64,000 nt of DNA, taken from positions 1 to 64,000 of the forward strand of contig CAZCUD010000009.1 in the NCBI GenBank assembly GCA_964501785.1, given 5' to 3'. The DNA comes from DATBSK01 sp964501785. Lineage in GTDB: Bacteria > Actinomycetota > Acidimicrobiia > IMCC26256 > PALSA-555. This document shows, piece after piece, positions 57,482 through 64,000 of the stretch. The notes under the pieces are model-generated. The model did not search any database and was not told where the DNA came from. It worked only from the letters and a program-made list of their open reading frames with translations. Each line of letters opens with the position of its first letter. Position 1 is the first letter of the stretch. The translations under genes were made by a program, and so were the position numbers.

Positions 57482-58088
57482 TCACTTGCCGGTGAGGCGA
57501 TCCCAGAACGAGCGCTTCGGCTCCGCCGGCGCCGCGGCGCTCGGTGCCGGCGACGGAGCCGGGCGAGTCGCCGGGGGTGGAGCCGACGATGCGGCAGGCG
57601 CCGGTCGCGGTGCCGGGGTCGACGACGCCGGCTTCGGGGTGCTCCGGCGGACGCCCGTCCGCTTCGCGCCGGTGGCCTTCTTGCGGCCGGTCGTCTTCTT
57701 GCGGGTCGTCTTCTTGGTGGTGCGCCGCTTCGCGGGCTTGCGGGCGGTGGCCTTCTTGCGGCCGGTCGTCTTCTTGCGGGTCGTCTTCTTGGTGGTGCGN
57801 NNNNNNNNNNNNNNNNNNNNNNNNNNNNNNNNNNNNNNNNNNNNNNNNNNNNNNNNNNNNNNNNNNNNNNNNNNNNNNNNNNNNNNNNNNNNNNNNNNNG
57901 CGGGCGGTGGCCTTCTTGCGGCCGGTCGTCTTCTTGCGGGTCGTCTTCTTGGTGCTGCGCCGCTTCGCGGGCTTGCGGGCAGGCGCCTTGCGCTTGCGGC
58001 TCCCAGACCTCTTCGTCGTGCGAGAGCCCGTCGTGCGGGCCTTGCTCGCGGTCGACCTGCGCCGTGTGCTCGAGCGCTTCGCCGGCAT
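57482..58088 (-). CDS. lysine/arginine-rich histone-H1-like protein, interrupted by assembly gap
   Basis: The N-terminal 63 residues (MPAKRSSTRRRSTASKAR and so on) and the C-terminal 106 residues read on the same strand on the two sides of the N run. The middle is a 25-residue repeat (KPAKRRTTKKTTRKK, then TTGRKKATAR). The tail is Pro/Ala-rich and ends KRSFWDRLTGK. The composition fits a histone-H1-like nucleoid protein (as in AlgP or Hc1-type C-terminal tails). The two sides are in frame only if the gap is 15+75n bases, which 100 is not. The true length is therefore unknown. Confidence 0.8.
57665..57974. repeat. 75-bp coding tandem repeat containing the gap
   Basis: Units run 57665-57739, 57740 to the gap, and 57900-57974; each complete unit is 75 bp and encodes 25 residues. 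The unit 57665-57739 differs from the second mainly in its first 6 bases. The last visible unit has CTG instead of GTG at one position (serine for threonine). The number of units hidden in the gap is unknown. Such repeats are prone to copy-number change. Confidence 0.9.
57800..57899. other. assembly gap (100 N)
   Basis: Exactly 100 undetermined bases interrupt the histone-like repeat. The round number suggests a standard placeholder for an unknown length. It shows that the window comes from a draft scaffold, and the repeat explains the break in assembly. Confidence 0.99.
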
Positions 58089-58181
58089 TCGGCTCCCCCT
58101 CTGTGTGCCAGAAAACCGGCTGGCATCCTGCCATACGGAAGGCCGGTATCGGGGGATTCGTCCGGGTTACGCTCCCCGCCG

Positions 58182-59231
58182 GTGACCCGCGACAGGGACG
58201 CGACCTCCGAGCTCGGCGACGTGACCGTCACGCAGCACGGCGGCACGCTCGGGAGATGGCGCTACGCCCTCGCGACGGGCAACGCACCCGAGGGCCGGCT
58301 CGACGGGATGACGCGCTGGATCATCCTGGTGCGCGCGTCGGTGCTCCCGATGACGCTCACCGCGGGGTTCTTCGCCGGCCTCCTCGCGTGGTGGAACGCC
58401 GGTGACGAGGCGGACGTGTGGCTCTGGGCCCTGGCGACGCTCGGCATCGTCTGTGCCCACATGGCGAACAACCTCATGAACGACCTGTGGGACCTCCAGG
58501 TGGGCACCGACTCGGCGCAGTACCCACGAGCCCTCTACGCGCCGCACCCGGTCCTCTCGGGCATGACGTCGCGGCGCGGCCTCGCGGTGCGGGCGCTGGT
58601 CGTCAACGTGGTCGACCTCGCGATCCTGGTGGTCCTCGCGGTCGAACGCGGCTGGCCGATCGTCGCCTTCGCCCTCGGGGGCTTCCTCCTGTCGGTCGCG
58701 TACACCGCGCCGCCGTTGCGTCTCAAGAAGCACGGGCTCGGCGAGCCCACGGTCCTCGTCGTCTGGGGCCCTCTGATGGTCGGCGGCACCTACTACGCGG
58801 CGGTCGGGTCGATCCCCGCGGAGGTGCTCCTCGCGTCGATCCCCTATGCGCTGCTGTGCACCGCGGTCCTCATGGGAAAGCACATCGACAAGATCCCCTG
58901 GGACGAGCCCGACGGCACTCGCACCCTGCCCGTGATCCTCGGTGAGGCGCGCGCCCGCCGGGTCACGCAGGTGATGATGGCGGCCTTCTACCCGCTCGTC
59001 GGACTGCTCGTCGCGCTCGGCACGGTGCCGATCCTCTCGCTCGTGTGCCTCGTCGGGGTGTTCCGGCTCGTCAAGGTCTGGGGTGCCTTCTCGCGGCCGA
59101 AGCCCGAGGAGCCGCCTGCCGGCTTCCCGATCTGGCCGCTGTGGTTCGCAGCCATCGCGTTCGTGCACACCCGCCTCGCCGGTGCGCTGCTCGTCGTCGG
59201 GATGCTCCTCGGCGTGCTCGTCGACGTCTAG
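58182..59231 (+). CDS. UbiA-family prenyltransferase
   Basis: 349 residues with about eight membrane helices. The Asp-rich motifs are NNLMNDLWDLQVGTDSAQYP (the NDxxDxxxD type) and a second DKIPWDEPDGTRTLPVILGE. SVAYTAPPLRLKKHGLGEP fits the MenA/UbiA group. It is a second such protein beside menA, so its aromatic or other acceptor is not evident; it could prenylate another quinone precursor or a lipid. The GTG at 58182 is the start, with a 90-residue soluble N-terminus before the first helix. The ABC1 kinase starts within its stop codon. Confidence 0.82.
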   Translation: MTRDRDATSELGDVTVTQHGGTLGRWRYALATGNAPEGRLDGMTRWIILVRASVLPMTLTAGFFAGLLAWWNAGDEADVWLWALATLGIVCAHMANNLMNDLWDLQVGTDSAQYPRALYAPHPVLSGMTSRRGLAVRALVVNVVDLAILVVLAVERGWPIVAFALGGFLLSVAYTAPPLRLKKHGLGEPTVLVVWGPLMVGGTYYAAVGSIPAEVLLASIPYALLCTAVLMGKHIDKIPWDEPDGTRTLPVILGEARARRVTQVMMAAFYPLVGLLVALGTVPILSLVCLVGVFRLVKVWGAFSRPKPEEPPAGFPIWPLWFAAIAFVHTRLAGALLVVGMLLGVLVDV

Positions 59232-61225
59232 TGCGCGTCTTCGCGGCCCAAGATCTCGGTGGCGACGCGGCCGTCGTCATCGCCCTGGCGTTCCCCGCGA
59301 CGCTGGTGGTCGCCTGGATCGCGGGGCGCGTGCTCGGCGTTCGTCGATCCCTGGGTCTCTCGTTCGCGTCCGGAGTCCTCGGGTGGGTCGCGGGCTGCAC
59401 GCTCTCCCTGCTCGTCGCGGCGGGGAAGGCCGACCCGTGGTCCGACTTCACCCGCAACGTGTTCCTCTTCTCGTCGTTCGGCGCGCTCGCGGTGTCGGTG
59501 TGGATCGAGTTCCTGGCCCGTCCCGGCGCGCTGGCGCGGGCCCAGAGCGGGCTCACCTCGGTGCCGCGGCCGCTGCGCTCGGCCCGGCGGCGAGCAGCCC
59601 GTGTGCACCGCTACGCGCAGATCATGCGCATCGCCGCCCACTACGGCCTCGGCAAGCAGCTCGGCCTCGGTGACGGTGAGGTCGACGCCGACGACTCCGC
59701 CGCCCGGGCGCCGGTCGCGCGGCGGCTCCGCCTAGCGCTCGAGGAGTGCGGGGGCATGTTCGTGAAGCTCGGCCAGGTCGTGTCCACCCGGCCCGACCTC
59801 GTCTCCGCGCCCGTCGCGGACGAGCTCGCGCATCTCCAGGATCACGTGCGCCCCGCTCCGGAGGATGAGGTGCGCGAGCTGCTCGCCGACGAGCTGCGCG
59901 GCTCGGTCGACGAGGTGTTCGCCCGGTTCGACTGGACCCCGGTCGCAGCCGCGTCGATCGGGCAGGCGCACAGCGCGGTGCTCCCCGGCGGGGAGCGGGT
60001 CATCGTGAAGGTGCAGCGACCACACATCGCGGAGTCCGTCGAGCGCGACCTCGACGTCCTCGACGAGATCGCGAAGGCGGTCGAGACGCGCACGACCTGG
60101 GGGGCCGAGTACGGCGTGCGGGAGCTGACGTCCGAGTTCGCCGACCGCCTGCGCGAGGAGCTCGACTTCAGGGCCGAGGCTCGCAACGCTCGTGACATCG
60201 CGTCGCACCTGGCAACCGACGGGCCGGTCCGGGTGCCGAAGGTCCACGACGACCTGACGACGTCACGGGTGCTCGTGATGGAGTGGCTCGAAGGTGTGAG
60301 CGTGCGCGACGTGGAAGGCGTCGACCGGCTCGGCGTCGACCGCACCCGGCTCGCCGACGAGCTGCTCGAGACGATGCTCCAGCAGATGCTCGTCGACGGG
60401 CGCTTCCATGCCGACCCCCACCCGGGGAACGTGATGGTGCTCGCCGACGGCCGCCTCGGCCTGATCGACTTCGGCGCGACGGGCGTCATCGATCCGCTCC
60501 AGCAAGCGGCGGTGCGCGACGTGATGCTCGGCGTCGCCACCGAGGATCCCGACCTGCTGCGCCGGGCACTGCTCCAGGTTGCGACGCTCCGCAAGCCGGT
60601 CGACGACGACGAGCTGGAGCGCGCCCTCGCTCGCTTCATGGCCCGCCACCTCGCCGCCGGACAGGTGCCCGACGCTTCGCTGTTCAACGACCTGCTCCAG
60701 CTGATGTTCGGCTTCGGGGTGCAGCTCCCGGCCGAGCTGAGCACGTTCTTCCGCGCGCTGGTCACGCTCGACGGCACGCTCCAGACGCTCGCACCGTCGT
60801 ACGACACGATCGGGACCGCGCAACGGATCGCATCACGGTGGATGCGAGAGCGCATCACCCCGGAGACCCTCCAGGAGACGGCTCGGGACGAGCTCATCCG
60901 GATGGGCCCGATGCTGCGCCGGCTCCCTCGCCAGCTCGACCGCCTGATGTCGCTCGCCCAGCGCGACGGCCTGCGGGCCCGGGTCAGCCTGTTCGCCGAC
61001 GACCGCGACGTCGCCGTGATGACTCGCCTCGTCAACCGGTTCGTGCTCGCGCTCGTCGGCGGCTTCGTCGGCGCGATCTCGGTCGCGCTGATCGCGATCC
61101 CCGGCGGACCCGCGTTCAGCGGTGACACCTCGCTGCTGCGCTTCTTCGGCTACTTCGGGCTGTTCTGCGCGACGGTCCTGCTCATGCGGGTCATCGTCGC
61201 GGTCCTCCGCGACGCCGAGATGTGA
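59231..61225 (+). CDS. ABC1/UbiB-family atypical kinase
   Basis: 664 residues. N-terminal helices (about 12-85) precede the ABC1 domain. The KxGQ motif is MFVKLGQVVSTRPDL, the A-loop segment is AAASIGQAHSAVL, and the catalytic parts HADPHPGNVMV and LIDFGATG are intact. A C-terminal pair of helices lies near the end (about 595-655). UbiB-family proteins support ubiquinone or isoprenoid-quinone synthesis and lipid handling. The GTG at 59231 shares one base with the prenyltransferase stop, which suggests a joint function in quinone or prenyl-lipid metabolism. Confidence 0.9.
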   Translation: MRVFAAQDLGGDAAVVIALAFPATLVVAWIAGRVLGVRRSLGLSFASGVLGWVAGCTLSLLVAAGKADPWSDFTRNVFLFSSFGALAVSVWIEFLARPGALARAQSGLTSVPRPLRSARRRAARVHRYAQIMRIAAHYGLGKQLGLGDGEVDADDSAARAPVARRLRLALEECGGMFVKLGQVVSTRPDLVSAPVADELAHLQDHVRPAPEDEVRELLADELRGSVDEVFARFDWTPVAAASIGQAHSAVLPGGERVIVKVQRPHIAESVERDLDVLDEIAKAVETRTTWGAEYGVRELTSEFADRLREELDFRAEARNARDIASHLATDGPVRVPKVHDDLTTSRVLVMEWLEGVSVRDVEGVDRLGVDRTRLADELLETMLQQMLVDGRFHADPHPGNVMVLADGRLGLIDFGATGVIDPLQQAAVRDVMLGVATEDPDLLRRALLQVATLRKPVDDDELERALARFMARHLAAGQVPDASLFNDLLQLMFGFGVQLPAELSTFFRALVTLDGTLQTLAPSYDTIGTAQRIASRWMRERITPETLQETARDELIRMGPMLRRLPRQLDRLMSLAQRDGLRARVSLFADDRDVAVMTRLVNRFVLALVGGFVGAISVALIAIPGGPAFSGDTSLLRFFGYFGLFCATVLLMRVIVAVLRDAEM

Positions 61226-61403
61226 GGCGAGCCTCCCTTTCGCTCGCTGCGCCGCGCGCGTGTGCGGCCCTGTACAGGGCGTCGCCCATCCCCTACAACG
61301 GGGGTCCGGGGAGGGTGGGATCCCCGATCCGTCGGGGGGCGATTTCCGAGACGGTGACGCTGGTCCTCGAACGGCGGGGGCCACCGACGAGGAGGACAGC
61401 ACC

Positions 61404-61958
61404 ATGCCGATCACCCAGGTCGACATCGAAGAGGCAGAGAAGGTCATCGAGGAGCTCTTGGGCAGCCAGGACGAGGCCGAGGCCTACTCCAAGGACCCGC
61501 AGGGCTGGATCACCGAGCACGGCTACGACGGGCTCAACCCGGAGGCCGTGGCCCAGTGCGGCGCGGCGCACGGGGGAGCCGGCGTGGCGGCGACCAGCGC
61601 CGGAGCGGCGACCTCGGGCGTGGCGGGCGTGACCGCAGCGCTCAACCCGGTCGTCTACAACCACTACTACGAGATCGACAACTCGATCACGAACAACATC
61701 GAGAACCACGGCGATCTCGACTTCAACCAGCAGGTCGGCGACGGCAACGTCAACATCAACGAGTCGACCGTCGAGGGCGACGTCCAGAGCCAGACCGGTG
61801 ACGGGATCCAGGTGAACGACTCGGTCATCGAGGACTCCAACCTGGCGAGCGGCGACGACAACCAGCAGGCGATCGACGAGTCGACCAACGTCGACGTCGA
61901 CGTCGAGCTCCCGCCCGAGGACCCGCCCGACGAGGCGGCCGAGCCGGTCATCCTCTAG
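61404..61958 (+). CDS. IniB-like repeat protein with Asn/Asp-rich strand repeats
   Basis: 184 residues. The N-terminal 45 residues (VIEELLGSQDEAEAYSKDPQGWI, split by family positions) resemble the IniB N-terminal domain. A glycine/alanine-rich linker follows (about 55-78). From about 80 on, short strand-like repeats such as NNIENHGDLDFNQQ, GDGNVNINESTVEGD and VIEDSNLASGDDNQQ, each about 20 residues, suggest a beta-helix. There is no signal peptide. The ATG has GGAGGACAGC upstream. A strong hairpin follows the stop. The function is unknown; a surface or stress-linked role is only a guess. Confidence 0.65.
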   Translation: MPITQVDIEEAEKVIEELLGSQDEAEAYSKDPQGWITEHGYDGLNPEAVAQCGAAHGGAGVAATSAGAATSGVAGVTAALNPVVYNHYYEIDNSITNNIENHGDLDFNQQVGDGNVNINESTVEGDVQSQTGDGIQVNDSVIEDSNLASGDDNQQAIDESTNVDVDVELPPEDPPDEAAEPVIL

Positions 61959-61983
61959 GCCCAGCACCCGGCACCACCGAGCC

Positions 61984-62012
61984 GAGGCCCCGGGGTCACC
62001 CCCCGGGGCCTC
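61984..62012 (+). terminator. strong GC hairpin after the IniB-like gene
   Basis: GAGGCCCCGGGG (61984-61995) and CCCCGGGGCCTC (62001-62012) pair perfectly over 12 bases around TCACC. It starts 25 nt after the stop. The tail TGCGCG has no U-run. It is probably a factor-independent terminator of GC-rich type. Confidence 0.6.
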
Positions 62013-62086
62013 TGCGCGCCCGCGGTGTCGGGGCGACCGCGCTGGGCAGCGGATTCCCACGTGAACGCTCAAGTAACCTGACCACC

Positions 62087-63868
62087 GTGCGTCGAGGGGT
62101 ACTGATCATCTCGGCGTCGATGGGCGCGGGCCACGACGGTGCCGCCAACGAGCTCGCCCGCAGGCTCGAGGCACAGGGCATCGAGGTCCGCGTCGTCGAC
62201 TACCTCACGATGATCCCGTTCAAGCTGGGTGGATTCGTCCGCTGGACCTACCTGTTCCAGCTGCAGCGGCTCGCGTGGACCTACGACCTCACCTACCAGG
62301 CGTTCAACCGTGGCGTCGGCGTCCTCATGTGGGGGCCGGTCGTGCGCGTCATGAGCCTCGCGACTCGCCGCGCGCTGCGGCGCGAGCTGCGCCGCACGCG
62401 CCCCGACGCGGTCGTCTCGACCTACCCGCTCGCGTCGCTCGTGCTCGGCCGCATGCGAAAGAAGCGCTGGCTGCGCGTGCCGGTCGCCACCTATCTCACC
62501 GACTTCGCGGTCCACCCGCTCTGGGTGCACCCGGGCGTCGACCTCCACCTCGCGGTGAGCCCGATCTCGGCCGAGACGGCGGCCAAGCGTGGCGGGCACA
62601 CCAACGTGGCGTCGGGTCCGCTCGTCGGCGAGCGGTTCCGCGACGCGGTACCCGATCGTGAAGACGTGCGGCGCATCCTCGGCATCGAGCCGAACGAGCG
62701 CGCGGTGCTGGTGGTCGCCGGGTCGTGGGGCGTCGGTGACGTGCCGAAGACGGTCGCGTCGATCACCCGGGCCGGCGAGGAGTACCACCCCATCGTCGTG
62801 TGCGGGAAGGACGAGAAGCTGCGCGAGCAGCTCCTCGCACGCGGCGAGGGCGGCACCGTGCTCGGTTGGACCGACGACATGCCCGGCCTGATGGCCGCGG
62901 CCGACGCGCTCGTCGAGAACGCAGGCGGACTGTCGGCGATGGAGGCGTTCGCCAGCGGACTCCCCGTCATCTCGTTCCAGCCGATCGCGGGGCACGGCAA
63001 GGACAACGCGCGCTACATGGCGGGCGCGGGCGTGAGCGCGTACGCGCACGACGACGACGAGCTCGCCGATGCGCTGCGACGAGCGACGACACCCGGCCCG
63101 GAGCGCGACCAGATGATCGCCGCCGCGCGAGGGCTCTTCGCCGGCGACCCGGCCGAGGACGTCGTCGACCTCGCCTCGACGACGAAGGCCGACGTGCTGC
63201 TCGTGCCCTTCCAGACACCGCGTGGGCGTCGTCGCCTCGTGCTCGCCGCCGCGTCGCTCGCCGGCGTCTACTTCGCGCTCACCGTCGGCGCCCACGGCGT
63301 CGCCGCCATCGGCGTGGGCGTCGCGAAGGCACCGAAGGGCATCGACGACACCATGTACGTCGGTGTGCGCGTCGACGGTCGCGAGCTGCGCCACCACGAC
63401 GTGACCGATGCGATCCGGGATCTCGGCGTCACGCTCGTCGTCGACGGGCAGACCGCCGGGCACGCGGGGGAGCATCTGGCCGAGCTCGCCGACGCGGGCG
63501 TCGACATCGCGAACGGCGGCTGGGGCAAGGGGCGCACCCTGCGGTGGAACCGGGCTGCCGACGACTGCGACAAGTCGTGGCGCGTCATCGCACGGACCTC
63601 TGGTGAGAGGGCCGAGGAGTTCGTCCCGGGGCGCGCGCTCGACGCGTTCGACCAGATCTACTGCCGCACCGGTGCCGGCAAGCAACGGCTCGTCCGCCCG
63701 AACGTGACGTTCGCACCCGAGGACGTGCCGAGCCCCGAGGAGCGGCGCATCTACCTCCTCGACGGACGCGATCGTGACCCCGTCGCCGTCGCCGTGGCGC
63801 TCGAAGACCTCGGTGCCCGCGCGGCCGCCGCGGGCCTGTCGATCCGACCGCTCGAGGACCTGCGCTGA
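62087..63868 (+). CDS. MGDG-synthase-type glycosyltransferase fused to a deacetylase-like domain
   Basis: 593 residues. The N-terminal half (about 1-345) is a GT28/MGDG-synthase-like glycosyltransferase: LIISASMGAGHDGAANELA, TYLTDFAVHPLWVHPGVDLH and the donor site VENAGGLSAMEAFASGLPVI. After a hydrophobic helix (about 385-410, LAAASLAGVYFALTVGAH), the C-terminal half resembles NodB-type deacetylases in layout (LGVTLVVDGQTAGHAGEHL, then LADAGVDIANGGWGKG) but lacks the zinc histidines. A diacylglycerol or polyprenol glycosyltransferase is likely. The GTG start at 62087 gives the classic glycine-rich loop. Confidence 0.8.
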   Translation: MRRGVLIISASMGAGHDGAANELARRLEAQGIEVRVVDYLTMIPFKLGGFVRWTYLFQLQRLAWTYDLTYQAFNRGVGVLMWGPVVRVMSLATRRALRRELRRTRPDAVVSTYPLASLVLGRMRKKRWLRVPVATYLTDFAVHPLWVHPGVDLHLAVSPISAETAAKRGGHTNVASGPLVGERFRDAVPDREDVRRILGIEPNERAVLVVAGSWGVGDVPKTVASITRAGEEYHPIVVCGKDEKLREQLLARGEGGTVLGWTDDMPGLMAAADALVENAGGLSAMEAFASGLPVISFQPIAGHGKDNARYMAGAGVSAYAHDDDELADALRRATTPGPERDQMIAAARGLFAGDPAEDVVDLASTTKADVLLVPFQTPRGRRRLVLAAASLAGVYFALTVGAHGVAAIGVGVAKAPKGIDDTMYVGVRVDGRELRHHDVTDAIRDLGVTLVVDGQTAGHAGEHLAELADAGVDIANGGWGKGRTLRWNRAADDCDKSWRVIARTSGERAEEFVPGRALDAFDQIYCRTGAGKQRLVRPNVTFAPEDVPSPEERRIYLLDGRDRDPVAVAVALEDLGARAAAAGLSIRPLEDLR

Positions 63869-64000
63869 GCGCCGCGGTCGCCGTCGGTGCCGTAGCCGCC
63901 GGCGCGACGGGCGTGGTCGCGGCGACGCACGCCGTCCCCGCCCTCGCCGGCGTGTCGCCCTTCGGCATCCGGTTCACGCCCGCGCTCGTCGGACGTGGCC
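63865..64000 (+). CDS. probable polysaccharide deacetylase, N-terminal fragment (cut by window edge)
   Basis: The open frame to the window end reads SAAVAVGAVAAGATGVVAA (a hydrophobic leader), then HAVPALAGVSPFGIRFTPAL. The ending resembles the segment just before the LTFDDGP motif in actinobacterial polysaccharide deacetylases, from memory. The start is uncertain: no ATG is visible; a CTG at 63865 overlapping the upstream stop and a GTG near 63913 are possibilities. The upstream gene has a deacetylase-like C-terminal domain, which makes the call more plausible. The catalytic part is outside the window. Confidence 0.4.
   Translation, partial: MSAAVAVGAVAAGATGVVAATHAVPALAGVSPFGIRFTPALVGRG

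Noticed and set aside
57484..57799. Alternative frame HHQEDDPQEDD right of the gap
   Set aside because: It is the continuation of the left frame through 100 N bases. The KPAKRRTTKKTTRKK frame is the same as the left repeat, so the gap length is wrong rather than the protein changing composition.
57665..57974. A CRISPR array in the repeat region
   Set aside because: The 75-bp units are contiguous, encode protein and have no spacers.
1..64000. Insertion sequences, prophage, plasmid or defence genes
   Set aside because: No transposase, integrase, phage structural, toxin-antitoxin, restriction or CRISPR-Cas proteins were recognised; the gene content is chromosomal housekeeping and metabolism.

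Overview
The window is very GC-rich (roughly 70 percent or more), gene-dense and actinobacterial in character. GTG starts and 1-4 nt start/stop overlaps are common, and a PASTA-type Ser/Thr kinase, a mycothiol-type DinB-fold protein and a DUF3159-like protein are present. The order iscS, mnmA, ligA, gatC-gatA-gatB, ilvB-ilvN-ilvC matches, with many insertions, the order I recall from Mycobacterium tuberculosis (Rv3025c down to Rv3001c), so this is a conserved chromosomal backbone rather than a mobile island. The gene mix suggests a non-mycobacterial lineage such as Acidimicrobiia, but that is inference. A 100-base run of N at 57800-57899 shows that the sequence is a draft scaffold. I saw no rRNA, tRNA, CRISPR array, transposase, phage gene or plasmid function. 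No gene-free stretch exceeds 300 bases; the longest, 29906-30186, holds the ilv leader and attenuator.

Layout. 1-2.4 kb: 5' part of methylmalonyl-CoA mutase, a peptidoglycan-amidase-like protein and a small basic protein. 2.5-10.6 kb: iscS-mnmA, ligA, a two-subunit hotdog dehydratase and a zinc alcohol dehydrogenase. 10.7-14.8 kb: PASTA kinase, short-chain dehydrogenase, membrane protein and SCP2 protein. 14.8-19.8 kb: gatCAB, interrupted by an inverted alpha/beta hydrolase. 19.9-23.7 kb: a tightly coupled four-gene envelope glycan operon. 24.6-33.6 kb: ilvD, an Fpg/Nei glycosylase, two tandem GGDEF paralogues and the attenuator-controlled ilvBNC operon. 33.6-39.2 kb: MFS exporter, plsY, mscL, thioesterase and a PAS-GAF-GGDEF-EAL protein. 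39.2-44.9 kb: catabolic genes (AtuA-like pair, amidase, D-threonine-aldolase-like) and an ATP-dependent DNA ligase. 44.9-54.9 kb: an almost complete menaquinone cluster (menE, menB, menA, menC, menH, menD, menF, menG) interleaved on both strands, with a MerR-type regulator and an enoyl-CoA hydratase. 54.9-64 kb: exporter, histone-like lysine-rich repeat protein, a second UbiA-family prenyltransferase with an ABC1/UbiB kinase, an IniB-like repeat protein, a glycosyltransferase fused to a deacetylase-like domain and the start of a probable polysaccharide deacetylase.

The signals most worth following are these. First, a 47-bp stem-loop repeat occurs three times, always just downstream of a plus-strand gene at a convergent junction, with a compensatory base-pair change between copies. 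Second, a near-palindromic motif is shared by the promoter of the MerR gene, which heads menG-menF, and the menE/menB intergenic region, suggesting a menaquinone regulon controlled by a MerR protein with two helix-turn-helix-like modules. Third, the assembly gap lies inside a 75-bp coding tandem repeat, and reading frame predicts that its true length is 15+75n bases. Two further long hairpins (upstream of ilvC and downstream of the PASTA kinase) and several unusual protein architectures are also listed. Coordinates of many starts depend on GTG versus ATG choices, and these are noted per gene.
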